A DNA stretch of 10,254 nucleotides from CAZVCG01 sp964626265 (GCA_964626265.1 CAZVCG010000053.1:1-10254), one strand, 5' to 3'; numbered from the stretch's first letter, positions 1-7,497 are shown. Notes: generated by a model not told the origin, from the letters alone. Program-made: numbers and translations.

Positions 1-3000
1 CGATGGCGAGCGAACCGCTCACCAAATCGCCGTACAGCGTGTTGCCGATGTTGAGGTGATTGCTCGTCCCCGCCGCGGGTGTGTCAACCGCGCTCGACGT
101 GCCGATCAGGATGTTGTTCGAGCCGGTGGAAAGCGTTGTGCTGGCTACACGCGAGCCGATCACGACATTGTTGCTGCCTGTCGTAATAGATGATCCTGCC
201 GATTGACCTATACCAACGTTGTAAAAAGCAGTGCCTGTTGTAGCCAATGCGCTACGCCCGACTGCGGTATTATATGATCCTGAAGATACATCCAGCGCAC
301 TGTATCCAATAGCCACATTGGCCGATCCTCCATTCCCAGCATCATATCCAACCGCTGTGTTTTGCGATCCTCCACATGCTAGGGCCATTCTTCCCACAGC
401 AACATTACCAAAACCATTGCCACTATACATCATTGCGTATGTTCCGATCGCAACATTAGCTTGGCCTGTCGCCAATGCGGTTAAAGCATTCTGACCTATC
501 GCTACGTTAGTAAGGCCTGTTCCTGTTTGGGACGTCAATGCTCCAATACCGTAAGCATAGCTTGTCGTATCGCCCGCAGGTTGGTGCAATACTTTCGTTG
601 CGGAGATGTAGAGCGCGTTGGTGATGTCGTTCAGGTTCAGGTTGCCGAATATCGTCGTTTCGGTGTTCGTCACGCGGTGGCGTTGCGTGCCAGCGATGCT
701 CACGCTTACGTTCGTCGCCGTGTCGCTGTAAAGACCCGTCGTCGCGTCGTCAGGCCGCGAGGGGCTGGTCGTCGTCGCCGAGGAGCCGAGATACATCGTG
801 CTGCCCGCCGTGGCCGTGGCGTTCAGCGTTTGCCATGCGGGAACCGCGCCCTGATAGGCTTCGAGCGCGTGCGTATCCGTGTTGTACCGGATCATGCCCT
901 CGACGCCCGCAGGCCTCTGACCCGTGGTGTCGCGCGGGATGATGATGCTGCTGTAGTTTGGCCCGGTGCCCGTAATGTCGAGCCGCGTGCCCGCCGTCGG
1001 CGTTGCGCTGCCTATGCCGACGTTGCCGTTGCTCTGGATGACGAACACATCGCCGGCCGCTCCGCCGCCTTTCGTAATTTGCACGTAATTGCCGGTTTGG
1101 CCAGCGATGCCGCTGATGGCCAGGCCGATGTCGGATACCTGTCCTGCGCCGCCGTTGAAATCAATGCTGGCCAACGCGCCTGCCGTGCCATAGTCGGTAA
1201 AGCTTAGTCCAGCCTTCACAAACACGAACCTGCCGCTTGAGACCTGAGCAACCGTGTTGTTGTTGTGTCGGAAGAACATCATGCCGTTTGCGCCCGGCGC
1301 ATTGAAGAAAATGTCGGCAGCGCCGCCGATGGAAGGATCGTTGCCGGAAGCCAAAAAGACATAGTTCGAGTAGCTTGGCGAGGATTGGCCGACCCACATG
1401 CCTCCATAGTTGACGTCGCCCAGCCCCGCGCCGCCCAACAGAATGTCTCCATTCGCGGAAGACGGCGAACCATAGGCAATGATGTCGCCGCTTCCAGTAA
1501 TTGCGGCGGAATATTGGCCTGTCGTATTGTTAAAGAATGCCAATTTATTTTGGTATCCGGCCTCTGAAGTGCTTGTAGAAATTATCGAATAGGTAGACCC
1601 GCCGACGTTGGTTGAATTAAGCGTTATGCTAGCGCCAGGGTGAGCTAATCCCTCTATACGGACGTTGCCTCCAGCCGTACCGTCCCAATCTGAGGCCACT
1701 ATGTGCATTTTGCTGGACGGCGCGTTCGTTCCGATGCCGATGCTGCCAGTCGCCGTGACTCGCAAGCGTTCAACGCCCGCGGTCGTGATGGAAACCGTCG
1801 AGGCTGTATCGCTGAACAGGCCCGTCGTCGGATCGCCTTCACGTTGCGGGTTGGCGTGCGTCGCGTCCGCGCCGAGAATGATGCCGGAAGTAATCGTCGC
1901 CGTGCTTCCAGCGAGCGAATCCCACTTTGGCGTCGCGCCCGAATAGCCTTCGAACGCATGGGTTTCCGTGTTGTAGCGTATCATGCCCTCGACTGGAACC
2001 GTGGGGCGGTTGGCAATGGTGTCTTTCGGCAGAAGTATGCTGCTGTAGCCCGCGCCGGTGGCTTGCGACATGTCGATGATGGTTCCCGCAAGTGGAGCCG
2101 TGCTTGGCGTTGTCGTCGCCGTCGAGCCGATCAAAAGGCGCCTGTTCAGCAATTCGCCATAGATTGTGTTGCCTATATTGAGGTAGTTGCTCGTTCCCGC
2201 CGCGGGCGTATCGACCGCGCTGGAGTTGCCGATAAGGATGTTGTTTGATCCCGATGAAAAAGTATAACGCGCCACCTCGTTGCCGATGATAACGTTATTG
2301 CTTCCCGATGTAAGAACGCGGCCCGCGCGCAAGCCAACCGCCGTGTTTCCTGACCCTGACGTTAACGACCACAACGCGCCGTGGCCAACGGCCGTGTTGT
2401 CGTTTCCTGTTGTGCTGTTTTCAAGCGCGGCGGTTCCCACCGCTACGTTTTGCATCCCTGTCGTGTTCGAAGCCAACGCCCTGTATCCAATGGCCGTAAT
2501 CCAGTTGCCGCTTGTGTTTGATTGGAGGGCTTGAGAGCCAACGGCGGTGGCGTAGTTTCCGGTTGTCGTTGCTCCAAGGGCCGACCATCCCACGGCAACG
2601 TTGTGCCTTCCTGTCGCCGACTGAACGGCAAGGGCATTTGTGCCAAGCCCTATGCTCGTATTATCGCTCGCAGGCTGGTGAAGCAGCTTGCTTCCGGCAA
2701 TATACAGCGCATTTGTTATCGCATTGAGGTTTAAGTTTCCAAATATCGTCGTTTCCGTGTTCGTGACGCGGTGGCGTTCGGTTCCTGAAATCGAAACGCT
2801 CACGCTTGTTGCGGTGTCGCTGTAAAGACCCGTCGTTGCCGCGTGCGCGCTTTGCGGGTTGGTGACTGTGGCCGATGTCCCCAATAAAACGCCGCCGGAA
2901 ACCGTGGCTGAGCTTCCGAGCACCTCCCATGACGGAGGATTGCCTTGATAAACTTCGATCGTGTGCGCTTCCGAGTTATAGCGCAACATGCCGACGGCGG

Positions 3001-6000
3001 GAGAGCCTGGGCGTTGCGCCACCGAGCCTTGCGGAAGCAACACGCTGTCCGTGCGTATGCCCATGTCCAACGAAGCGCCGGGTTGAATATCGGCGCGTCC
3101 TATGGCTATAGAGCCGGAAGACAAATTGCCGAAGATCGTGTTGCCGATGTTCAGGCGATCATTGTCGCCGCTTGCTGTTGTGTCGACCAGCGATGATGTG
3201 CCGATAAGGATGTTGTTGGAGCCGGTCGTCAACGTCGTGGAAGCGACATAAGGGCCGATAACCACATTGCTGGCTCCGGATGTAATAGTATATCCGGCGT
3301 GATATCCCAGTGCCGTATTGTTGTTGTTGAGCGTGTTGAAAAGCGCGGCCGCGCCCACGGCCGTGTTGTTCCCGCCGCTAATATTTCTATATAGCGTCTC
3401 TGCTCCAAACCCCGTGTTGTTGTCGTTGCTTTGTTGAGAATATAGAGCCCTTTCACCAACCGCCGTATTATCAGCACCCGTATTGTTTGCGTACAAGGCC
3501 GCCCACCCAAACGCAGCATTTCCGTAACCCGACGTGTCGGCGTTCAGCGCTTGATAACCCATTGCCGTATTATATAGATTGCCCGCCCCTTGAGACGCCG
3601 ACGTTAGCGCGCCCACTGCGATACTTGTCGTGTCGCCTGCGGGCTGGTGAAGGATTTTCGTGTTCGCGATGTAATAACCGTTCGTGATGGCGCTGACATT
3701 GATGTTTCCGGCGACATCGAGTTTTTGGGAAGGGGCCACATTGCCGATGCCGACGCTTTGCGTCGCCGTAAGGCGTATAGCCTCGACGCCGCCGGTGACA
3801 ATTCCCATTTGGTCTTCGCCGGGCCGATAGATGCCGACATTGGTGTCGTTCGTGAAGTGAAGGCCGGGGGTGGTTACGGTACCGTCCTGAAGAGATATGG
3901 AGCCGGAGATATTTCCCGTTACGTCGCCCGTGACGTTGCCGGTCAGGTTGCCGATGAAGTTGGGCGCGGTAACGTTGCCGCCGAACGTAGCGTTGGCCGT
4001 GGCTCGTGAAATCGTAAGCGCCGATCCGATCAATGTGCCGGCGTCGGAATACATGTTGATCGAGAAGTTGGATCCTGTGTTGCCGCCGCCCTCAGCCGCG
4101 CTGCTTGTTGTCAAAGTCCAACGCTTGCTTGACTGGTCTGTCGTGAACTGGATCTCGCGGTCCGAAGCGGCCGGGCCGGAAATGCGAATGTTGCCGTTAT
4201 TGACATGCAAGCGTTCCAAGGGCGTGGCCGTGCCGACGCCGAGCCGCCCTTGCGGATCGAGCGCCATGTGAAGGCCGCTGCTGGTCATGAAATAAAGCCA
4301 GCCTTCGCCCGGCGATCCCGTCGCCCAGATGGCATCGCCGACTCCATCGGTTATGCCGCTGGCCTCCACGACGTTTTGCGCATAGGTAACCCGGCCCTTT
4401 TCATCAACCGTGCCCCAGTTGTAGGCCCCTGCGGCAACGCCTGAATCGGCAAGCCGCGCGACGCTTAAAGTTCCAAGCGTCAGGTTTGACGCATTATCGG
4501 CCCCAAGATTGCTGCGCGCGTCAGCAGCATTGGACGCGCCGGTGCCGCCTTGGCTGATCGTAACAACGCCCTGAATGCCTGCCGCCGGAACATATTGCGC
4601 TATGCCGGAGATGTTCGCATCCAAAGTCGGTATCAGCGTTCCCGTGAGGCCCAGTATTTCCCAGGCGTGTGCCTGGCTTGTCGCCGTGAACAAAATGTCG
4701 CCTTCCGCGCCGGCTCCAAGAGACGCTCTGGCGTTGGGAGCCGTCGGCGCCGTGAACAAGGCATGCCCGATATCCGTCGCGCCCAATGTGTTTCGCGCGC
4801 CTGTTGCCGTTCCTTCGATGAACAGCGCATCGCCTATCGTCCCCGCGCCCAATGTCGTTCGCGCGCCAGGAGTGGTCGTTGCCTGAAAAAGGACGTCGCC
4901 TACAGCGCCCGAGCCTAAGGCGGCGCGACCTGTCGGCGCATCGCCCGTAAACACGGCATCGCCTACGATGCTGGCTTCCAGTGTCAAGCGGGCAGCTCCG
5001 GCGCTTGCGGTAATAAACAGGGCATCGCCGACAAGCGTCGAGCCCAATGTACCGCGCGCGCCCGATGCCGTGTTGGCCTGAAACAAAGCGTCGCCAATCG
5101 TTCCGGCTCCCAAATTAACGCGGGCCGTTGCCGCATTGTTGGCTCCGGTGCCGCCGCTATTCACGGGCAAAGGCGTTGACAAGATTAATGAATTTAGCGT
5201 AGCCGCGCTTGCCGTGATGCTTAAGGCATCGACCCCACCGGTTGCCGTGACCAAAACCTGTGAGCCGGTTTGCCCATAGCGCACATCGGCCGTTCCGGTG
5301 GCGGACCAAAGCGCAGAACGCTGAATCGCTCCTCCCACAGAAAGGAGGACCATTTGATCGTCCCCCTTGGGCCCGGCGTCGCCGCATTGCGTACTTAAAG
5401 AACCGTCTTGTCCGGCCGAAATCAATAGGATGGCCGGATCGCCGGCATTGGCTGGCGCGCGCGGATTTTCCCAACGACAATATATATAAAATCGCCCCCA
5501 AGGATCGAGCTGCTTGACGCCTGCCCCCGCCGCAAAAACGCCCACTTCGACTGGGCTGCCTGTATTATCAGCGTCGGAATATCCAGCCGGCAGTTTTGAT
5601 GCATCGCCCGCAGGAACGTCCGCAAACTGAACGAGCTTTATAGGCGCGTTTGTACATGGGGCCCCAACTGATTCGTGAACGCTGCGCGGGGGGCAAAACA
5701 GCGTTGCGTCGGTGCTGAGTTCGGCTGTGGCAGATAGTGTTTGGGATGACGTGCTGAGTTCGTTTTTCGCCGCAACGTTGTTCGAGACCTGAACGTTGCT
5801 TTTAAGAATTTGGCCATAACCGCTAAAAAGTACAGCCGAGCCGATACCCACGAGAGCCAAGACATAAAGTATGGGCCCAATGGCAAAACCTGCGTGTTTT
5901 CTGATACTTGGGAGGCGCAGAAGGGCTTCGCGCCGGGATCTTTTTTCCGGCAACGCCACCCCAAACGACGATGATTGGCGCAGAGCCTCCGGCTCCGCCC

Positions 6001-6016
6001 CATTCTCCTCGCTCAT
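1..6016 (-). CDS. Giant modular surface/fibre protein, pilin-like N-terminus, C-terminus off the left edge (partial)
   Basis: Seen: an open frame from ATG at 6014-6016 to the left edge, 2,005 codons with no in-frame stop. Residues 1-42 are polar and basic, and residues 43-64 form one hydrophobic helix. Residues 65-225 hold four cysteines (108, 121, 180, 211) and DPWGR at 171-175. GGTG motifs lie at 288 and 490, with seven 22-residue repeats between (298-450). GNLTGNVTGDVTG spacer repeats start near 689. GIGxxxP motifs begin at 593, 756, 1427 and 1667. GM(I/L)RYN motifs sit at 1009, 1344 and 1707. NTAVG arrays span about 789-960, 1112-1285 and 1810-1995. Known: GGTG...ARxNLG, GIGT..P..LHV and GMIRYNT motifs occur in phage tail fibres and tail-fibre-domain proteins, which often end in a peptidase S74 (endosialidase) chaperone. 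NTAVG repeats resemble YadA-type heads. Inferred: a membrane-anchored or pilus-linked adhesin. The SD is weak (GGGG, 5 nt before ATG). The frame is certain; the function is not. Confidence 0.9.
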   Translation of the reverse strand, partial: MSEENGAEPEALRQSSSFGVALPEKRSRREALLRLPSIRKHAGFAIGPILYVLALVGIGSAVLFSGYGQILKSNVQVSNNVAAKNELSTSSQTLSATAELSTDATLFCPPRSVHESVGAPCTNAPIKLVQFADVPAGDASKLPAGYSDADNTGSPVEVGVFAAGAGVKQLDPWGRFYIYCRWENPRAPANAGDPAILLISAGQDGSLSTQCGDAGPKGDDQMVLLSVGGAIQRSALWSATGTADVRYGQTGSQVLVTATGGVDALSITASAATLNSLILSTPLPVNSGGTGANNAATARVNLGAGTIGDALFQANTASGARGTLGSTLVGDALFITASAGAARLTLEASIVGDAVFTGDAPTGRAALGSGAVGDVLFQATTTPGARTTLGAGTIGDALFIEGTATGARNTLGATDIGHALFTAPTAPNARASLGAGAEGDILFTATSQAHAWEILGLTGTLIPTLDANISGIAQYVPAAGIQGVVTISQGGTGASNAADARSNLGADNASNLTLGTLSVARLADSGVAAGAYNWGTVDEKGRVTYAQNVVEASGITDGVGDAIWATGSPGEGWLYFMTSSGLHMALDPQGRLGVGTATPLERLHVNNGNIRISGPAASDREIQFTTDQSSKRWTLTTSSAAEGGGNTGSNFSINMYSDAGTLIGSALTISRATANATFGGNVTAPNFIGNLTGNVTGDVTGNISGSISLQDGTVTTPGLHFTNDTNVGIYRPGEDQMGIVTGGVEAIRLTATQSVGIGNVAPSQKLDVAGNINVSAITNGYYIANTKILHQPAGDTTSIAVGALTSASQGAGNLYNTAMGYQALNADTSGYGNAAFGWAALYANNTGADNTAVGERALYSQQSNDNNTGFGAETLYRNISGGNNTAVGAAALFNTLNNNNTALGYHAGYTITSGASNVVIGPYVASTTLTTGSNNILIGTSSLVDTTASGDNDRLNIGNTIFGNLSSGSIAIGRADIQPGASLDMGIRTDSVLLPQGSVAQRPGSPAVGMLRYNSEAHTIEVYQGNPPSWEVLGSSATVSGGVLLGTSATVTNPQSAHAATTGLYSDTATSVSVSISGTERHRVTNTETTIFGNLNLNAITNALYIAGSKLLHQPASDNTSIGLGTNALAVQSATGRHNVAVGWSALGATTTGNYATAVGSQALQSNTSGNWITAIGYRALASNTTGMQNVAVGTAALENSTTGNDNTAVGHGALWSLTSGSGNTAVGLRAGRVLTSGSNNVIIGNEVARYTFSSGSNNILIGNSSAVDTPAAGTSNYLNIGNTIYGELLNRRLLIGSTATTTPSTAPLAGTIIDMSQATGAGYSSILLPKDTIANRPTVPVEGMIRYNTETHAFEGYSGATPKWDSLAGSTATITSGIILGADATHANPQREGDPTTGLFSDTASTVSITTAGVERLRVTATGSIGIGTNAPSSKMHIVASDWDGTAGGNVRIEGLAHPGASITLNSTNVGGSTYSIISTSTSEAGYQNKLAFFNNTTGQYSAAITGSGDIIAYGSPSSANGDILLGGAGLGDVNYGGMWVGQSSPSYSNYVFLASGNDPSIGGAADIFFNAPGANGMMFFRHNNNTVAQVSSGRFVFVKAGLSFTDYGTAGALASIDFNGGAGQVSDIGLAISGIAGQTGNYVQITKGGGAAGDVFVIQSNGNVGIGSATPTAGTRLDITGTGPNYSSIIIPRDTTGQRPAGVEGMIRYNTDTHALEAYQGAVPAWQTLNATATAGSTMYLGSSATTTSPSRPDDATTGLYSDTATNVSVSIAGTQRHRVTNTETTIFGNLNLNDITNALYISATKVLHQPAGDTTSYAYGIGALTSQTGTGLTNVAIGQNALTALATGQANVAIGTYAMMYSGNGFGNVAVGRMALACGGSQNTAVGYDAGNGGSANVAIGYSALDVSSGSYNTAVGRSALATTGTAFYNVGIGQSAGSSITTGSNNVVIGSRVASTTLSTGSNNILIGTSSAVDTPAAGTSNHLNIGNTLYGDLVSGSLAI
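29..589 (-). repeat. NTAVG array 3 of the giant protein
   Basis: The array runs from LHQPAGDTTS (residue 1810) to LNIGNTLYG (1988-1996), with nine units of 14-18 residues, including two shortened Gly-rich ones (ALACGGSQ and AGNGGSA). The shortened part holds Cys1881, the only cysteine outside the N-terminal domain. Arrays 1 and 2 have one unit fewer, so unit number varies between cassettes. Confidence 0.8.
648..3046 (-). repeat. Three linker modules (LP...QRP...GMIRYN...TTGL.SDTA) in the giant protein
   Basis: Three related modules of about 300-320 nt lie at 2742-3046, 1727-2044 and 648-952. Each begins with an (I/L)(L/I)P segment, continues to RP and GM(I/L)RYN(S/T), then E.Y.G..P.W..L, and ends with TGL(Y/F)SDTA...(E/Q)R.RVT. 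The first and third end in NTETTIFGNLNLN and lead into NTAVG arrays. The second ends in a GIGT..P motif and leads into a non-repetitive stretch. The GMIRYN signature is common in tail-fibre-domain proteins. A diverged relative of the TGL.SDTA part (TNDTNVGIYRPG) precedes array 1. Confidence 0.75.
2159..2683 (-). repeat. NTAVG array 2 of the giant protein
   Basis: The array runs from LHQPASDNTS (residue 1112) to LNIGNTIYG (1279-1287), with eight units of about 17 residues: NVAVGWSAL, ATAVGSQAL, ITAIGYRAL, NVAVGTAAL, NTAVGHGAL, NTAVGLRAG, NVIIG and NILIG. It has the same entry and exit motifs as arrays 1 and 3, so the three are copies of one cassette. The two-step exit (NVxIG then NILIG, followed by VDT-A-G) is conserved in all three. 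Confidence 0.8.
3122..3652 (-). repeat. NTAVG array 1 of the giant protein
   Basis: The array runs from LHQPAGDTTS (residue 789) to LNIGNTIFG (955-963). Between them are about eight units of 16-18 residues with cores such as NTAMGYQAL, NAAFGWAAL, NTAVGERAL, NTGFGAETL, NTAVGAAAL, NTALGYHAG, NVVIG and NILIG. The pattern resembles the beta-roll head repeats of YadA-type adhesins (NxxAIGxxS), but the period is about 17 rather than 14. Confidence 0.8.
4667..5125 (-). repeat. Seven tandem 22-residue GDALF repeats in the giant protein
   Basis: Residues 298-450 are seven units of the form ARxxLGAGxxGDALFxAxTxxx. Six are 22 residues and the third is 21. Conserved positions are Arg2, Leu5, Gly11-Asp12 (His in unit 6) and Phe15. 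The array is bracketed by two GGTGA.NAA.AR.NLG motifs (288 and 490), the usual joint in phage tail fibres, and the first repeat grows directly out of the first motif. It is likely an extended shaft built by unit duplication. Confidence 0.85.
5342..5890 (-). other. Membrane helix plus pseudopilin-like domain of the giant protein
   Basis: Residues 43-64 are a single hydrophobic helix preceded by the basic stretch EKRSRREALLRLPSIRKH. The helix begins Gly43-Phe44, like the G|F cleavage site of prepilin peptidase substrates, but the usual Glu at +5 is replaced by Pro48. The following domain (65-225) contains DPWGRFYIYC at 171-180 and an ISAGQDGSLSTQC segment ending at Cys211. Type II secretion pseudopilins of the GspG type have a comparable DPWG.PY.Y motif and a G.DG motif. 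Four of the only five cysteines in 2,005 residues fall here, which fits two disulfides in an exported domain. Pilin kinship is an inference; a plain signal anchor is the alternative. Confidence 0.5.
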
Positions 6017-6027
6017 CCAAACCCCAC

Positions 6028-6049
6028 GTGCCGGATAAGAATCCGGCGC
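6028..6049 (-). promoter_or_regulatory. Hairpin directly upstream of the giant gene's start
   Basis: GCCGGAT and ATCCGGC (6030-6036 and 6041-6047) form a perfect 7-bp stem with a 4-nt loop. It extends to 9 bp with a G-U and a G-C pair at the base. In the minus-strand transcript it ends just before the weak GGGG Shine-Dalgarno (6022-6025) and 11 nt before the ATG. No T tract follows, so it is not an intrinsic terminator. It could influence translation or mRNA stability; that role is inferred. Confidence 0.45.
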
Positions 6050-6232
6050 TACACACAGCGTGGCACAACGCCACACCCTGTGCACACACACGCAGGGCAT
6101 GAATTCGCTGAAACCACGCATCGAATGTGGCGGCGAATCGTTAATAATTGGTTCATACGGATTAAGAAGAAGGAAACCGTTGTTACGGAATCCCTAAAAA
6201 GAATCGAAAACGAAAAGATCGCCGGGAAAAAT

Positions 6233-7354
6233 TTAGGCCGTGTGAACGCTGGGGGCCACCATGATATCGCCGAGCTTCGCCAACAGGTAATCTACATCCT
6301 CGGAATCGGTGTCTTCAAATTGCGTGACAACGCGTTCGATAACACGCGCGCGGTAACGCTCCATGTCTTGCTCGCCGCCATCAAGTTCGGTTTCGTGCAC
6401 GACATCCAAGGCAACGCGAACGATATTAAACAGCCCTGGCGGCATTCCCGCTTTTTCATAGAGCGTCTTCATGCCTAATTGTCCCGCGTCGTGAATTAAT
6501 ATTCGCGCATTCAGCAGGGGAACGTTAGCCATAATCGCTAGGGCCGATTCGAAAAAACCGACCTCGCCCATGCACAAAGCGCGCAACACGATCGAGGGCG
6601 TTAGTCTCTTGTTGTTGTACATTTGCGCGACAAGCTTTTCTATATCTTGCTCGCCGCGTCCCGCGACCATGCCGACAACGCTGTGTTCGCGGCTTTGCAT
6701 AACCAAATCGGCGGCTACGGAAGGCGACAAGTCGTGATGAGCGACTAGGTAATCGCGCAATTTGTCCGTTACGATCGTCGCCAGCCTTTCCGCAACCGTA
6801 ACAGGTAAAATGGCGCGCTTGACCATTGCTTCCTTCACGCAATCGCTGCCTTGAAACCGGTCTACGGCCTTGCCAAGACTTTGTTCGGAAATTTGAGCGG
6901 TAATGTTGCTCATTAACAACGCAACGGCTTTTTCACCCGCCGAGGTGATAATAGCATCGGAAACCTGCAAGGAAACGTTGGGACGTCCGGCGATAGCCTC
7001 CTGTTTAGATGCCGATCCCTCTTTGATGATGCCGATGAGATCGTCATCAGTAAGAACCGTGGAGTTTTCCAGAATGGGCAGGGCCACCTGCTCTACGTCT
7101 TTGGCTAATTTCAGGGCGACATCATGGGGGAGCTTGACGGCATGCCTTAGGCTTTGGGCCAACGATTGACGTACGACAGCTTCAACGTCCTTGGCCATCA
7201 AACGAATGATTTCCTGAGCAAGCTGAAACTCGCTTTCGGTCAGGCGCGGACTGTCGATTTCCTGCGCCAGCTTTCCCGCAATTTCGGCGCGAACGTGAGG
7301 CGACGGTTCCTTTAAGAGCCTAACAACGTCGTCATTGGACAAATGCGATGTCAT
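6233..7354 (-). CDS. DUF2336 domain-containing protein
   Basis: This is a complete 373-residue protein of the DUF2336 family (Pfam PF10098), whose members are mostly alphaproteobacterial, usually of this size, and of unknown function. No signal peptide or membrane segment is visible, so it is probably cytoplasmic. The sequence is almost wholly helical with HEAT-like units: PSPHVRAEIAGKLAQEI at 17-33 and KDVEAVVRQSLAQSL at 55-69, then a unit near LAKDVEQVALPIL (83-95). The second half keeps the helical pattern to an acidic tail (EDTDSEDVDYLL, 347-358). GGGGAAAGACC before ATG gives a usable ribosome site. It lies upstream of the giant gene on the same strand with a 216-bp gap, so co-transcription is possible but not evident. 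HEAT-like folds usually bind other proteins; no catalytic motif is visible. Confidence 0.88.
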   Translation of the reverse strand: MTSHLSNDDVVRLLKEPSPHVRAEIAGKLAQEIDSPRLTESEFQLAQEIIRLMAKDVEAVVRQSLAQSLRHAVKLPHDVALKLAKDVEQVALPILENSTVLTDDDLIGIIKEGSASKQEAIAGRPNVSLQVSDAIITSAGEKAVALLMSNITAQISEQSLGKAVDRFQGSDCVKEAMVKRAILPVTVAERLATIVTDKLRDYLVAHHDLSPSVAADLVMQSREHSVVGMVAGRGEQDIEKLVAQMYNNKRLTPSIVLRALCMGEVGFFESALAIMANVPLLNARILIHDAGQLGMKTLYEKAGMPPGLFNIVRVALDVVHETELDGGEQDMERYRARVIERVVTQFEDTDSEDVDYLLAKLGDIMVAPSVHTA

Positions 7355-7421
7355 GGTCTTTCCCCGTCCCTCTTTCCCGATACATGCTGGAGAGCGCTTT
7401 GATTACAAGGCCGCGTAGATT

Positions 7422-7497
7422 AACCTAGGTTTATATACTTTTTTCTTCATTCCAAGTCATTTTAGCGGGGGAACCTCCTCCCCGCCACTTGCTTTTT
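7422..7497 (+). promoter_or_regulatory. Divergent DUF2336/apt region: palindrome and GC-rich hairpin with T runs
   Basis: The 223-bp gap (7355-7577) contains a 10-bp palindrome AACCTAGGTT (7422-7431) beside an AT-rich TTATATACTTTTTT stretch. A GC-rich hairpin follows: GCGGGG at 7465-7470 pairs with CCCCGC at 7480-7485 around a 9-nt loop. CACTTGCTTTTTT comes after it, and a second CTTGCTTTTTTTT lies at 7503-7513. Read on the plus strand, this has the form of an intrinsic terminator inside the apt leader, with no plus-strand gene before it. It may be an attenuator, or the end of a small unrecognised transcript. No convincing -35/-10 pair was found. Confidence 0.4.

Noticed and set aside
527..1207. 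A 226-codon plus-strand open frame rich in Arg and Ala, and similar plus-strand frames at 231-494, 1703-2248, 3647-4009 and 4550-4918
   Set aside because: All lie opposite the continuous minus-strand gene, have biased Arg/Ala/Val composition with no recognisable domains, and lack ribosome sites. They are by-products of the repeat coding on the other strand.
29..3652. Regularly spaced short DNA repeats that could suggest a CRISPR array
   Set aside because: The repeats follow a codon-phase period (about 51 bases), vary at synonymous positions and translate to NTAVGxxAL. They are protein-coding repeats, not CRISPR repeats with unrelated spacers.
5823..6089. An overlapping minus-strand frame with an ATG upstream of the giant gene's start
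   Set aside because: It is in a different frame from the 2,005-codon gene, ends after 88 residues, and shows no domain. There is no sign of a frameshift joining the two.
5975..6478. A 167-codon plus-strand frame across the gap and antisense to the DUF2336 gene
   Set aside because: It shows no family resemblance, and its second half is the exact antisense of a well-supported gene. The first part spans the leader region of the giant gene.
7422..7431. AACCTAGGTT palindrome as a defined operator
   Set aside because: Ten-base palindromes arise by chance, and I know no regulator for this sequence. It is noted in the intergenic entry but not called as a binding site.
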